64,000 nt of DNA, taken from NCBI GenBank assembly GCA_037176705.1, contig CM073887.1:60163001-60227000 (forward strand), read 5' to 3'. Below the pieces are notes generated by a model. It was not told the DNA's origin. It worked only from the letters and a program-made list of their open reading frames with translations, and did not search any database. This DNA comes from Molossus alvarezi (Eukaryota > Chordata > Mammalia > Chiroptera > Molossidae). Below, in pieces: positions 46,450 to 56,896 of the stretch (position 1 is the stretch's first letter; the number at the start of each line of letters is the position of its first letter). Both the position numbers and the translations under genes were made by a program.

Positions 46450-46570
46450 TGAGGGGCTGAAGTGGTGGTGGTTTCAGGTTCCAGGGAATCAAATGGACTC
46501 AGGTTCAAATCCTGCCTTTGCCATGTGTCAGCTGTGTGACCTTGGAGAGCAACTTCCCAGCTGGGGACCT
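46450..46570 (+). repeat. MIR SINE fragment
   Basis: GACTCAGGTTCAAATCCTGC and GCTGTGTGACCTTGGAGAGC are MIR wording. Confidence 0.75.
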
Positions 46571-46919
46571 CCAAGTACTTACTGCACAAGGGTCTGGGTG
46601 AAGGGAGAGCAGAATCCCCCTTCCCCTCACCAGCACTTGCCCCATGCGACCTGCTCAGCACATACTCTGGGTCATCCTTAGCCAATGCCATTTTGATTAT
46701 CACCATCATATTTATTCAATGAGCAAGACTCCATAGAGTGCAAACTGAGTACACCCTTGTTCTTTTCCTCCAGCACTCAGTAAATTCACTCTGGCCCCAC
46801 CGTCTCTCTGCCTGCCTCAAACTCCAGGAGAGACTGAGGGGGAGGCACCCCCATACCCTTCTCAGTGGTCTGACCGTTGCCGTTGCCGTTGCCGTGCCGC
46901 ATCATTCAAGAAACACAAA

Positions 46920-47065
46920 GCCCCTCTTAGTTGTGGTCTTTGAATATGTAACACCCATACCACCCCATCACCCCTCTCAGTCCTCCTTCAGATCTCACCT
47001 CAATTGCTACCTCCTCCGGGAAGACTCCCTTGACTTCCACCCAAGGCTCATTAGGTCTCCATGTT
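46920..47065 (+). repeat. L2 LINE 3' fragment
   Basis: TCCTTCAGATCTCACCTCAA and TCCTCCGGGAAGACTCCCTT are L2 3' wording. Confidence 0.65.
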
Positions 47066-48325
47066 AGATATTCCATTAACATTTTTATTAGACACTCTCC
47101 CACTGCTCCCCACCCCACCCCACCCTGCTCCTACCCAGGGATTCCTTCTTCCAACACCTGCACGTTTTGGGGTGGCGGTTTTCTCCAGCTGCTGACGCTG
47201 GAGTGACCCAAGCAAAGACTGACCAGAAGTGCCGGCGAATCAGCAACCTGCCCTTCCCGCCGCCCAACCAGGGAGCAGCCTAAGGAATGAGGATGGGGAT
47301 TGGTGGATGAATAACCTAGCTCCCACCCCCTCAGCTCTGATAACTCCGAAGAGGGTGCTTCCTGCTGCCTTCCAGAGGTTCCGCGGGACTGCACCCTGGT
47401 TTTCCAGAGTGGCAACAACTGACTTCATTACTGCAGTTTCTGGTGCCTTCCCTTCTCTGTCTCACCACCTACCACCTATCCTTGTCTCCTTGGGCTACCT
47501 CCCAAATAAGTTCCTTGCCCCCGAATTCTTGTCTCAGGGTTGGCTCCTGGGGGAGCCCAACCTCGGACAGCAGTTTGCCTTACCCTAATGAAATCTGTAA
47601 TTTTGGGCAGCTATTGGGCCTCTCTCCCCACTGGCCTGAGTCATGTCCACCCTCTTGTCTTCAACACCCACCCAGTGCCTGGCATGTAGTAGATGTTCAG
47701 TAAATGACACCAAGTCTCCTAGCTCGGGGGGCCAGATGGTAACAGGGAGCTCCGTCCCCACTAAGGTCCTCAGAAGCCCCCAGTTGGAGAGTTAAGGTGT
47801 AGGAGGGAGCTTACTTCTTCCAAGCTATATATGGCAGCCTCCTCCTCCCTGGTGCCCCAGGCTGCACAGCCTGGACAGCTGGGCCAGGGCCCCAGGGACC
47901 AGGAACCCCAGATGACCCTTCAGGCCTGTCCAGAACTCCTGGAATGTCCACAAGGCAGGTACACAGAGAGGACATAATTCCAGTCCCAAGACTGCGGGGC
48001 AGAAGTGGGGATGGCACAGCTGGGCTCTCAGGCCATTCCTAGGTCCGGTCTCCCCTTCCAGGTATCAGATTCCACCTCCAACAGCTCCCTGAGCAGAGGC
48101 CTGTGCAGGGACAAGGGTCTGCCCTACAAGGCCATGGAGTGAGCAGGCACCTCCTGGGGGAGAGATCCCTTTTCAAGCTGCTGGTGTCAGACCTGGAATT
48201 AGCCACCCCACCTGTGGTGAGGCCAGTCTCGGGGTCTCCCAGGGGCAGCAGGGGTGGAGGGAGCTGACCTCTGATGACTCAGCTTGAGACAGTCAGGGAA
48301 TGGGGGTGGGGGTGCTAGAACCTCT
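47066..48325. other. Gene-free stretch, GC rising toward TPM4
   Basis: No supported gene. CTATATATGG at about 47825 is one base short of a CArG box. The 119-codon ORF at 47229 has no family features. Confidence 0.4.
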
Positions 48326-48329
48326 CTCC

Positions 48330-48545
48330 AGGTCTGTTGTAGAGTAAGCTGGGTCAGGTTCCAGCTCAGCCACTCACAAGCTGGGTGACCCTGGGTGGGC
48401 CACTCTGGACTTCAGCTTCCTTCTCTATAAAATGAAAATACAAACAGCCCCCTGTCTTAGGGTTCAGAGAGGCTGAAATGAGGCGCTGTGAATCGACTGC
48501 TCAGCACTGTCCCTGGCACATGGAGGGTACTCAGTGAACAGTATC
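48330..48545 (+). repeat. MIR SINE
   Basis: GGGTCAGGTTCCAGCTCAGC, CACAAGCTGGGTGACCCTGG, TCTATAAAATGAAAATAC and CTGTCCCTGGCACATGG follow MIR order. Confidence 0.8.
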
Positions 48546-49675
48546 CCATGATCTTCCTCTACACGCTGCCAACCAGGACATGGGGGGTGGTGCAGAATTG
48601 GGGAAGGGTCTGGGCTGGGCATCCTTGGTTCTCCAACATGAAGAGAAACCAATATCTTCAGAGCATGAAAGAGGTTCCAGAATGTTCTGTTTGCTACCAT
48701 TTTGGTCCCAGTGCCTTTGAGTGGGGTAGTTCTAACCATGACCAAGAGAAGAAATAATAGCTTAAGGAGCAGTGAAGGAACCAGAATGGGGCAAAGGGGA
48801 GCTGAGAACTCTGGGTCTTGGCCTGAGCCCCAAGCTCCCCAGTGGTGCTGACTACTTCCTAGTCTCTCTCTTTATCCCACCCCCTCTGTGGCCTTGGGCA
48901 GGAAACACAGAAACCTCTCTGCCACATAGAATCTTGATGCTGGGCTGCGGGTGCAGGGCTCTGTTCAGAAAGGCTTCCTGGAGGAGGAGCCATCTGATCT
49001 GGGTTTTGAAGGATGAATAGAAAGTTCCCTAGTTAAAGAAGTATGTGTGAGAGTGTGTGGGTGGACTGTTCATTTTAATTAACAATTTCTGATTATCTGG
49101 GTACCAGACACTCGGGGACCCTCAGACAAGACCAAGGCACAGGCCTGCCACAAAGCAGCTCAGTCTGAAAGTGATGATCAAATAATAACAATAAGAGTAA
49201 TAGCTCTCACATTCTGAGCATGTGCCCCTAGGGGTCAACCTGCGAGAGGCACTCTGTTTGTCAAGTGCATGAATGAGCAAACAAATCATTCTAAAGCAGG
49301 GCACCTGCCCCAGTTGATGGTGGAGAGAGGGAAGGTACAATGGCAGAGGGGACCACAAAGGCAAAGGCCTGGAAGTAGGAAATGGCAGCCCTTCCTGGGA
49401 GCTCTGAGCTCGGAGTTAGGGAGAGTTGGGTGTAGGTAGGGATGGGGTTGGGGTGGGATTGGACAGGGGTCTTGAGTGAGAGGCTGAGGGGCAAAGGCCT
49501 CCTGTTCCTGTGGGAGCTGGAGAGCCACAGCCGGATTCTGAGCTGGGGAGGGAGGGCAGGCATCGGGGTCTGGTCTGGGACCGCCTTGGCCTCAGAGTTT
49601 CTGAGAAAAAGACAATCCAGGTCAATCTCAGCCAGAGATCTGGTGAGCCAGATCCATGGGTGCAGGGAAGATGAC
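48546..49675. other. Gene-free stretch upstream of TPM4
   Basis: No gene recognised. ORFs on either strand are chance. Confidence 0.4.
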
Positions 49676-49857
49676 AGAGAGAGAGGGAGACATAAAGGAG
49701 ACAGAAAGACAGAGAGAGAGACAGAGGGAGAGAAATGGAGATCGACACAGAGACATGGAGAAAGACACAGCAACAAAAAGAGAGATAGAGAGAGACAGAG
49801 AAATAAAGAGAAACAGAGATAGTCACCAAAACAGAGACAGAGGGAGGAGATGATGAG
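49676..49857 (+). repeat. GA-rich purine repeat
   Basis: Irregular (GA)n/(GACA)n sequence, more than 90% purine except for scattered C and T, about 0.5 kb before the TPM4 promoter. ORFs on both strands here are low-complexity (Arg/Glu/Lys or Ser/Leu) and not genes. Confidence 0.9.
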
Positions 49858-50187
49858 ACAAAGACCCTCCAGAAAGAGGTGGGAGTGGCCCAGGGAGGAC
49901 CCCAGGAGCGGTAGCAGAATGTGGGATAGGGGCCTGACTCCAGTGCCTGGAGAGTCCTAGAGGGGAGGAGAAGGGAAGACAGGCGCCTCCCTAGTCCCCT
50001 CCACACCAACCCACAGGTTCTCTTCAGCCCTCCCAACCACAGATGGGGAAATTGAGGCCAACCAGCAGGCCACAGGGGATCCTCCTGAGCCAACACTGTG
50101 CCCCCAGGCTCATATGGGACCTGTGTCACCAGGTTAAAAATGGAAACAGGTCAGGCCTTTTTTTTTTCCTTTGAGAAAATCCTAGGA

Positions 50188-50197
50188 CCAAATAAGG
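50188..50197 (+). promoter_or_regulatory. CArG box (SRF site) in the TPM4 promoter
   Basis: CCAAATAAGG matches CC(A/T)6GG exactly, 230 bp before the exon 1a ATG. SRF/MRTF control of tropomyosin and other actin-cytoskeleton genes is established, so this is a likely driver of the long isoform. Binding is inferred. Confidence 0.65.
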
Positions 50198-50325
50198 TAC
50201 GGGCTGCGGGTGGCTGGTGAGCTGGCCAAGTTCTCCTGAGCGAGCGAGTGGTGGCTAGCCCTGCCAGCCTGGGCTTGGGCCTCTTCCAAGACTCACCCAA
50301 GCAGGGCGGCACACCCTGGGGAGGC

Positions 50326-50332
50326 TATAAGG
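50326..50332 (+). promoter_or_regulatory. TATA-like element of TPM4 promoter 1
   Basis: TATAAGG in GAGGCTATAAGGGCC, 92 bp before the ATG. It would place the start site near 50355 and leave a 5'UTR of about 60 bases. Weak but well placed. Confidence 0.5.
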
Positions 50333-50417
50333 GCCTCCACTCCACCCTGCTGTTCACTCGGCCGCAGCCACAGATCCCGCCACAGACCCTGCCACTCACG
50401 CCCCTCTCCACCCAGCC

Positions 50418-50531
50418 ATGGAGGCCATCAAAAAGAAGATGCAGATGCTAAAACTGGACAAGGAGAATGCCATCGACCGAGCTGAGCAGGCTGAGTCAGA
50501 TAAGAAAGCTGCTGAGGAGAAGTGCAAGCAG
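50418..50531 (+). CDS. TPM4: Tropomyosin 4, exon 1a (start of the long isoform)
   Basis: 38 codons from ATG 50418 in a CAGCCATGG context, ending at donor CAG|GTGAGG. The residues begin [20 protein letters not shown] and end [10 protein letters not shown]. They fit the N-terminus of the 284-residue high-molecular-weight tropomyosin, which lies along the actin filament as a parallel coiled coil and controls access of myosin and other partners. The first residues form the head-to-tail overlap. MEAIKKK with [12 protein letters not shown], combined with the exon 1b found downstream, points to TPM4 rather than TPM1-3. Compared with the human protein as I recall it, the changes are conservative (S for T, E for D). 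The exon ends in phase 0 and joins exon 2 across a 5.7-kb intron. Confidence 0.95.
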
Positions 50532-50785
50532 GTGAGGGGTCGGACGCTGGGCCGCACCAGGCTGCCCAGTGCCCTCTCTGAGCTGGTGAAGCTCTGGGCC
50601 AAGGGTGGCGTTCTCAGAATCTTTGGTACCTGGAGGTTAGGAAGAGGACAGGGGGTGATGCTCCAGCCAAGACTGAGGGGATCATTGTCCTCCCTGGAGG
50701 GGTCCCTGGGCTGGAAGAGAGGGGTGACAGGACCCACCCAACAAGGCCAGCGGGAGCCAAGTGAATAAGAAGGGGCATTTGTGCA

Positions 50786-51320
50786 TGCTGGATACATGTG
50801 TGCAAACATAAGAGTGTGTGTAGATGTGTCAGGGTGAGTGTATCAGTGTGGGTGTATGTGTATTGGATGGAGTGGCTGGGGAAGTGTGTGTGTGTGTAAG
50901 TGTATTTGTGTGTGAGCATTTCTGTGTGTACACATGTACATGTGTGTTTGTGTTTCGGCTGGAGAGAGTGTGGAGGAATGAGTGGTTGTGAACACGAGTG
51001 TGTGTAGAGAGGTATGAGTATGTGGCTGTTGGAAAGTGGGTGTGAAGAATGCAGGTGTGTTTGTAAGTCTGTATGTGTGAATGGTGGCATCAGTGTGGGG
51101 TTGTGTGCATGGGCGAGAGGCTGGCTGTGTGTGTGTTTTTGCAAAAGGTGGCATGACTAATGGAATGTGCGAGCATCACGGTGAGTGTGTGTGTCGAGGT
51201 GACTATGTTGGGGTTGGCCTGTGTGTGCTTGCTGGGATTACTCTTTCTGTTAGTTTGTGTGTGTGTGTGCCTGTTGAAGTGAGGGTGGCAATGCAAAGCT
51301 GTGTGTGTGTGTTGGGGGGT
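50786..51320 (+). repeat. TG-rich simple sequence in TPM4 intron 1
   Basis: Imperfect (TG)n over more than 500 bp. The minus-strand ORFs reading Thr/His are products of this repeat, not genes. Confidence 0.9.
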
Positions 51321-51929
51321 GACCCTGTGCCCGTGTGACTGTGAGCCTGTGGGTCCACATGGATGGCTGCCCTGGGAGGGTGGCCACGTGTGGGTGTGTG
51401 GTGGGCCTGGCTGTGACTGGCCGCAGGGGCGGCTGGGTGAGGCAAAGGATGACTAAGAAGGTCAGGCATGGAATCCAAGTGTCCGGAGGTCAATTTCCCC
51501 ATCTGTGGCTGGGAAGGCGGAGTAGAGATCTGAGACTTGCCATGAGGCTTTGCTTACCTGGGGTGCCCCTTGCTGTCCCTGCTGTGAACCAGGCAGAGGC
51601 CCTGGACCCAAACTTTGGGGACAAGAGTCCCAGGAGGCTCCTGGAATAAGGGTACATCAGGGAGCCAATGGAGGAGCAATGGCAAAGGTCTGGGCTGGGC
51701 AGTCCCAGGGCCATGGCTGGGGGTGGAACAGAAATCAGCCGTAGAGGTCTAGGTAGCCAGAGCAGCCAGTGGGAGGTAGGAAGGGAGCCCTGCCTCACAC
51801 AGAGCTCATCCACATCCCCAGGGTCAATTGCCAAGCCCTCAGGAGCATCAGGGTCTCAAATAAGCCCCAAGAACTTCCCAGGACAGTAACACCAAGTGCT
51901 CAACCCTACCCAGCACAGGCTCTGAGCTC

Positions 51930-52125
51930 AGAGCGGCCCTGTTCACAGCTGGTCACTCAGCACCCTGGAGCAAATGCCTTTACTTCTCTGTGCCTTGGTG
52001 GCCTCATGTGTGAAATAGGGAAGTAACAGAGGTACCTCCCTTGCAACCATGAAAGGATTAGAGGTATGCAGGGAGATCCCTTGTCATCGCACCTGGCACA
52101 AAGTAAGAGCTCAATAAATGCAGGG
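51930..52125 (+). repeat. MIR SINE 3' part
   Basis: CCTTTACTTCTCTGTGCCTT, GTGTGAAATAGGGAAGTAAC and CACCTGGCACAAAGTAAGAG followed by CTCAATAAATGC are MIR wording. Confidence 0.8.
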
Positions 52126-52514
52126 CTGTTTCCTGCCCCTCCCTACTTCCTGGGGCTGTGACACATCTGCATGGGTCAGCTCCACATCAGCCTTCCCTGC
52201 CACAAATGCTCCTCCTCCCTCCCTGTGCCCTCCTTGACAAACACTGCTGGCCCTGAGCTGCCTGCTTCCATCTATTATTCAGCCTTCACCATGAGAAGAT
52301 TAGCAGAGAAAAGCAACTCGAAGACTCTAATTTTCACTAAGGTGTGAGTGACTGATATAGTGTCTTCTACCAAGGCAGACACATGTTCAAAAGGGAAGGC
52401 TTCTCAAAGCCTCCAGGCAGCTGTGTGGCCAAGGAGGCAGGGATAGGTTTTCTGGCCTTCAGCTGGACTTTCATTCTGTTTGTTTGTTTATTTTTCCCAC
52501 AAAGCCTCCCACTA

Positions 52515-52625
52515 GGGTGGACTTGTGCTCAAATCCAGGCCGGATCATCTAGTTTTGTGACTTAGGGCACGTTGCTGTCCCTCTCTGAGCCCTCAGTGTT
52601 CTCATCTGAGAAATGGGGCAAATGA
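52515..52625 (+). repeat. MIR SINE fragment
   Basis: GTGCTCAAATCCAGGCCGGA, TTGTGACTTAGGGCACGTTG and CATCTGAGAAATGGGGCAAA. Confidence 0.7.
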
Positions 52626-53222
52626 TGCTTCCAATGGCTGGGCATGAAACCTAAGACCCCCGAGGTCAAAAGCAAAAGCCTGAGCCCTATGGGGCCAATG
52701 GCCATCCTACCTGGAACAGAAGCTGGAGGTGACAAGGAACTCAACTTACCCAGAGTGCCTTATGCTTCAGAGGAGGCCAGAGAGCAAGGGTCTTTGGATC
52801 AGCTTGACCCTCAGAAACCCTACAGCAAAGTCCCATTTCATGCCCCTCTAACCCCCCCACCCCCATCTATTAAGTGTGGGAATGGGACCAAGAGGCCCAG
52901 CCTGCCTGCTTCCTGCTCGCTCCTCTCCCAGGGCAGTGACATCCGCCACAACTGGCCTTTGACCTTATATCCTGCCTCAGCCCTGCCCGCGGTCCTCATT
53001 TATAGGGACGAAGGCGTATAGTACATGGCCCTTCCAGCTGTTTTACAGGCAGGAATACTGAGGCCCAGAGAAGGAAGTGACTTTTCTGAGACCTCCCAGA
53101 GCCAGGGCAAGGCTCCACCCACCCAGCAAGGTGCCACCCACCACCACATGCTTTATGTGTGGAATTCAGAGGGAAAGGAACCAATTCATGTCGGTCTTAT
53201 TTATTTTTCATACCAACTCCAA

Positions 53223-53232
53223 CCATTAAAGG
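53223..53232 (+). promoter_or_regulatory. Candidate intronic CArG box
   Basis: CCATTAAAGG fits CC(A/T)6GG, though the A/T core is atypical. It is preceded by an A/T-rich TCTTATTTATTTTTC. Function inferred only. Confidence 0.3.
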
Positions 53233-53559
53233 GTTTGGGGTTGTGTCATTGATTCATTCTGAGAACTTCCTCTGGGGTTCCGTGGTGATTGCCCAGCCTC
53301 ATGCTGGGGTGCAGAGTGACCTTAGCCCCAGGCCTGTCTCCCGGGGAGAAATGGGGGACAAGCTGGGGGAGATGGAGCCAAATGTAGAGGGACACCCCTT
53401 GCCTCTAGGGTTAGGGCTAGGTCAGGGAGGGACAGGCACTGGAGGGTCCAAGGGGATGACAAGGGCTCTGCCCAGAATAGCCGAGCAAACTGCCCAGGAG
53501 CGGGGGCTTTGGTGCTGGGTATGAAAGGTCAGTGGGAGGAGGGTGTGCTGGTCAGTGGG

Positions 53560-53735
53560 CAAAGTATAGCCTAATGGTCAAGTGAACCAGCTTGGAGTCA
53601 TTCTGACAAGAGTTCAAATCCCCTATCTGTATGGCCTGGGCAAGTCCCTTCTTCATTTGGGGGTCTCAGTTTACCCTTCTATAACACGGGCCTTCAGTAA
53701 CAGGCCTGGCATATTCTAAATGCTTCTTAGCCCCC
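53560..53735 (+). repeat. MIR SINE
   Basis: GTATAGCCTAATGGTCAAGT, AAGAGTTCAAATCCCCTATC and GGCCTGGGCAAGTCCCTTC. Confidence 0.8.
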
Positions 53736-54117
53736 TGCCACTCTATCCAAATCCCCATCCATTATCCAAATTTTGCTGGAAAAGGTCACCAAAACCCAAT
53801 CATCTTTGTAGCTGGATGGAGAACTCAGAGACTACCCTGTCAAGGCTTCCATTTCGCCTAAGAGGAAACCAAGGTTTGGAAAGGGGACAGGGGTCATACA
53901 GCTGGGGTTTGGAGTCAGGCTTCTGAACTCCTTGCCTGGAGGTTAAGGTCAGGCCCCACAGACCCTGATTTAGGGCTGAGCTTCTGCTACCCTCCCCCTC
54001 CTCTAATCCTCTAATGGTCCAGAGGTGGGGAACCTTTTTACTACCAAGAGCCATTTGAATATTTATAACATCATTCTCAGGTCATACAAAATTATAAACT
54101 TAAAAATTAGCCTGATT

Positions 54118-54344
54118 GCCCTGGCCAGTTTGGCTCAGCGGCTGGAGCGTCAGCCCATAGACCAGAGAGACCTGGGTTCGGTTTCCACTAACCTCACCTC
54201 AGTTGCAGTTTGTCCCTGAACCCTGTTGGGGTCACGTGGGTGGCAGCCAGTCCATGTGTCTCTCTCGAATCAATGTTTTTCTCTCTCCCCCTCCCACTCT
54301 ATCTGAAGATAAATGCAAAAATGTCCCGGGTGAGGATTAAAAAA
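54118..54344 (+). mobile_element. Ves SINE, first of two at one target
   Basis: Full copy. Target AAAAATTAGCCTGATT (54102-54117) is repeated as AAAAATTAACCTGCTT (54345-54360). Confidence 0.92.
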
Positions 54345-54360
54345 AAAAATTAACCTGCTT

Positions 54361-54588
54361 GCCCAGTCAGTGTGGCTCAGTGGTTGAGCGTCAGCCCATG
54401 CACCAAGAGGTCACTGGTTCAATTCCCAGTCAGGGCACATGCCCAGGTTGTGGGCCCGATCCCCAGTGGGGGGCATGCAGGAGGCAGCCAATCGATGTTC
54501 TCTCTCATCATTTGATGTTTCTATCTGTCTCTCCCTCTCCCTTCCTCTTTCTCTAAAATCAATAAAGAAAAAAAAAAAATTTTTTTTT
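54361..54588 (+). mobile_element. Ves-type SINE, second copy at the same target
   Basis: It starts GCCCAGTCAGTGTGGCTCAG directly after the right duplication of the previous SINE and ends in AAAATCAATAAAG with A/T runs. AATTAGCCTGCTA recurs at about 54590-54602. It has the AAAATCAATA tail of the older subfamily. Confidence 0.88.
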
Positions 54589-54810
54589 AATTAGCCTGCT
54601 ATATTTGGTCAGGCTAATTTGGTGAGGCATGTGATGTTAGCTGGTGTTGATTTTGTGGACTTTATGTAGCTCACGAGCCAGATGTTCCCCACTCCTGCTT
54701 CTAACCCCTTCCCAGCTCAGTGTGAGATATTCAGAGGCCCCAGGATGGGAGGCTAGGTGATATAACCTTGGGACAGGGGCCTTTTTAAGAATTTGCCTTG
54801 TTAAGGATTT

Positions 54811-54866
54811 GTGTGTGTGTGTGCGCACGCGCGCGCGCGCACACGCACACGCACACACACACACAC
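54811..54866 (+). repeat. 56-bp alternating purine/pyrimidine tract (GT/GC/AC)
   Basis: It runs GTGTGTGTGTGTGCGCACGC, then a run of GC, then ACACGCACACGC and (AC)n. There is no break in the R-Y alternation over 56 bases, and the two halves are nearly inverted. It is in TPM4 intron 1. Confidence 0.97.
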
Positions 54867-55011
54867 TTTGCACATCTGAAGGATGCATATGTAACCCAGA
54901 TCAAATTTCCAGCTTGATCTAAACGCTGCAGGAACAGCAGCTTTTAACATACTCTCTTAAGGAAGAAAGAGAAGGAAGGAAGAGAGGAATGCAGGAAAGC
55001 AGGCCTGGCAT

Positions 55012-55105
55012 GAGGACCTGTTAATAGAAGTGGGTTCAATTCCTGTGCTGTGTGGCCTGGAGAAAGTTACTCCACTACTTTGGGCTTCCTGCTGTGAAGA
55101 GGAAG
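55012..55105 (+). repeat. MIR SINE fragment
   Basis: GAAGTGGGTTCAATTCCTGT, TGTGGCCTGGAGAAAGTTAC. Confidence 0.65.
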
Positions 55106-55200
55106 CAGGAGGATAAAGTGGGGGCCCGAGAGCTGCTGGAAGCATGGACAAGATCAGGAGTCAAACTACCGAAGACATAAGTCTGATCAAGGCATGAGTT

Positions 55201-55319
55201 GCCCTGGCTGGTTTGACTCAGCGGTTGGAGCGTCGGCCTGTGGACCAGAGAGTCCCGGGTTTGGTTCCTGCTAGGGGCACATACTAAAAAAATAAATAAA
55301 ATAAAACTTTTTTAAAAAA
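55201..55319 (+). mobile_element. Head-only Ves SINE (119 bp)
   Basis: tRNA-like head only, then an A-rich tail right after CTAGGGGCACATACTAAAAA. Perfect target duplication GCATGAGTT (55192-55200 and 55320-55328). The normal middle and tail are absent. Confidence 0.9.
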
Positions 55320-56074
55320 GCATGAGTTGGACTAACCACCCCAGCCCAGAATTAGAGGCAGGAGGAGGTACAACCTGGGGGTTTTCCTGAGAAGTTTTCC
55401 TGAGCTGAGGCTTGACTGATGTGCTGGGAGGCAACAGAGATGGAGAGGTGAAGGAGTGTGCGGTTTGTATCCCCTAAACCTAGGCTTCTCAAACTGGGGA
55501 TGCAGGGATGAGGCCAGAAATCTCATGATAAACAAAGATGACTCAAAATTTGGGAAATGGAAGGAACATTTTTATTAAAATGAACACAAGCCAAATGTGC
55601 AAGAATTTATAAGATTTAACCTGAGCCTCAGAAGACAGTGGTCTTTGAAGGGTAGCTCTTTGCTAGCCAAGCCCCCAAAGTCCAGGTGTGGGGGGCATCT
55701 GAGCCCTGCAATCTTTCAGGGTATTTTTGTGACAGTGTGCAAACCACTCTTGGGCAATGGGGAGCCATGACAGGTTCTAAGCAGGGGAAAGATAAACATA
55801 AAGGTTCTCTGGCTTGGAGTGGTGTTACAAAACTAAAGGTGGATCAGCTGGAGGTAGGGAGTATCCAGGCCTAGAGTATGAGACTTCCCCTGTCAGTTTA
55901 ACCTAGATTAGGGGGAGGCTGCACCCCTGAAATTGGGATGCAAAACTGAATGTTTCTGGGAAACATGTCAGGACTCAAGTTTCTCCAAAGCTGTACTTGA
56001 TTCCCCATTGGGGGACCCTCATAAAGATAAGTACAGCTGGTCCCAGGACAAGAAAAGGACGTGAAAATCATATT

Positions 56075-56155
56075 TACAGGGAGCATTTACTGAGTGTTGC
56101 ATGGTATAGTTATCCCGTTTTACAGATGAGGAAATAGGCCCAGAGACAGAGAGGA
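56075..56155 (-). repeat. MIR SINE fragment
   Basis: Plus strand AGCATTTACTGAGTGTTGC and TTTTACAGATGAGGAAATAG are minus-strand MIR. Confidence 0.7.
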
Positions 56156-56233
56156 TTCTTGTGAATGTGAGGGAAGTCCTAGCGCCACGGGGACGTGGTC
56201 CCCAGCTTGACCCGTTCCTCACTCTGTCCCCAG

Positions 56234-56359
56234 GTGGAGGAGGAGCTGACGCATCTCCAGAAGAAATTGAAGGGGACGGAGGACGAGCTGGACAAGTATT
56301 CAGAGAACCTAAAGGACGCACAAGAGAAGCTGGAGCTGACGGAGAAAAAGGCCTCGGAC
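56234..56359 (+). CDS. TPM4: Tropomyosin 4, exon 2 (long isoform only)
   Basis: 42 codons between acceptor TGTCCCCAG and donor GAC|GTACGT. It starts [20 protein letters not shown] and ends [11 protein letters not shown], 126 bases with phase 0 at both ends, the standard size of tropomyosin exon 2. It continues the heptad coiled coil from exon 1a to exon 3. THLQKK and YSENLKDAQ are TPM4-like (human has D for N as I recall). Transcripts starting at exon 1b skip this exon. Confidence 0.96.
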
Positions 56360-56533
56360 GTACGTGCGCAGGAATGCGGCGGCCGCGGCGGGGCCGGGCA
56401 GGAGCCTGGGGCAGAGAGGGAGGAAGAGGAGGAGAAGGAGGTGGAGTAGGAGGAGAAGGAGGTGGAGGCGGTGCCTCCCTGCGCTTTCTCCAAATAAGTC
56501 CCGAAAAAGGGCATTTTCCAGCAGCTGCGGCCA

Positions 56534-56574
56534 GCGGTGCCGACGTCAGGCCCTCCCCCAGCGGTGCTGACGTC
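56534..56574 (+). promoter_or_regulatory. Two CRE-like sites in a tandem repeat
   Basis: AGCGGTGCCGACGTC (56533-56547) and AGCGGTGCTGACGTC (56560-56574) are near copies 27 bp apart. The first reads on into GACGTCA and the second contains TGACGTC. These are 7 of 8 matches to TGACGTCA (CREB/ATF). Confidence 0.6.
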
Positions 56575-56628
56575 GGCGGCCGGGCCGGGTGACCTCATCG
56601 CCCCGACGGCGGCCGGGCCAGGGGCGGG

Positions 56629-56651
56629 GAGGGGCGGGGAGGGGCGGGGGC
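56629..56651 (+). promoter_or_regulatory. Three tandem GC boxes (Sp1)
   Basis: GGGGCGGGGA is repeated, then GGGGCGGGGG, about 120 bp before the exon 1b ATG. This is typical of TATA-less CpG-island promoters. Confidence 0.7.
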
Positions 56652-56764
56652 GTCACCAGCGCAGGCAAAGGCTCGGGGGCTGGGGCGCGGCTGCTGCAGC
56701 TTTCGCCGAAGCCAAGTGTCGCCAAGCCGAGCGCCCGCTGCGTGCGCCCCCGCGCCTCCTTGCC

Positions 56765-56896
56765 ATGGCCGGCCTCAACTCCCTGGAGGCGGTGAAACGC
56801 AAGATCCAGGCGCTGCAGCAGCAGGCGGACGAGGCGGAGGACCGCGCGCAGGGCCTGCAGCGGGAGCTGGACGGCGAGCGCGAGCGGCGCGAGAAA
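56765..56896 (+). CDS. TPM4: Tropomyosin 4, exon 1b (start of the short isoform)
   Basis: 44 codons from ATG 56765 (TTGCCATGG context), ending GAGAAA|GTGAGA in phase 0. It starts [20 protein letters not shown] and ends [10 protein letters not shown], the N-terminus of the 248-residue cytoplasmic TPM4, which serves stress fibres, platelets and other non-muscle actin. It splices to exon 3 across 4 kb and replaces exons 1a and 2. The exact match to the known TPM4 N-terminus, as I recall it, is the strongest evidence for the gene name. Confidence 0.97.

Larger units (their letters stand above)
54020..54697 (+). mobile_element. hAT-like non-autonomous DNA transposon, carrying two Ves copies
   Basis: The ends are imperfect inverted repeats: CAGAGGTGGGGAACCT (54020-54035) and ATGTTCCCCACTCCTG (54682-54697), 13 of 16 bases matching as reverse complements. 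The interior (GAGCCATTTGAATATTTATA..ATTAGCCTG and CACGAGCCAGATG) has no coding capacity. The class is inferred from the ends. The 8-bp target duplication is not clear. Confidence 0.6.

Noticed and set aside
49416..50129. 237-codon minus-strand ORF upstream of TPM4
   Set aside because: It covers the GA-rich repeat and its flank. The composition is low-complexity and there is no homologous feature.
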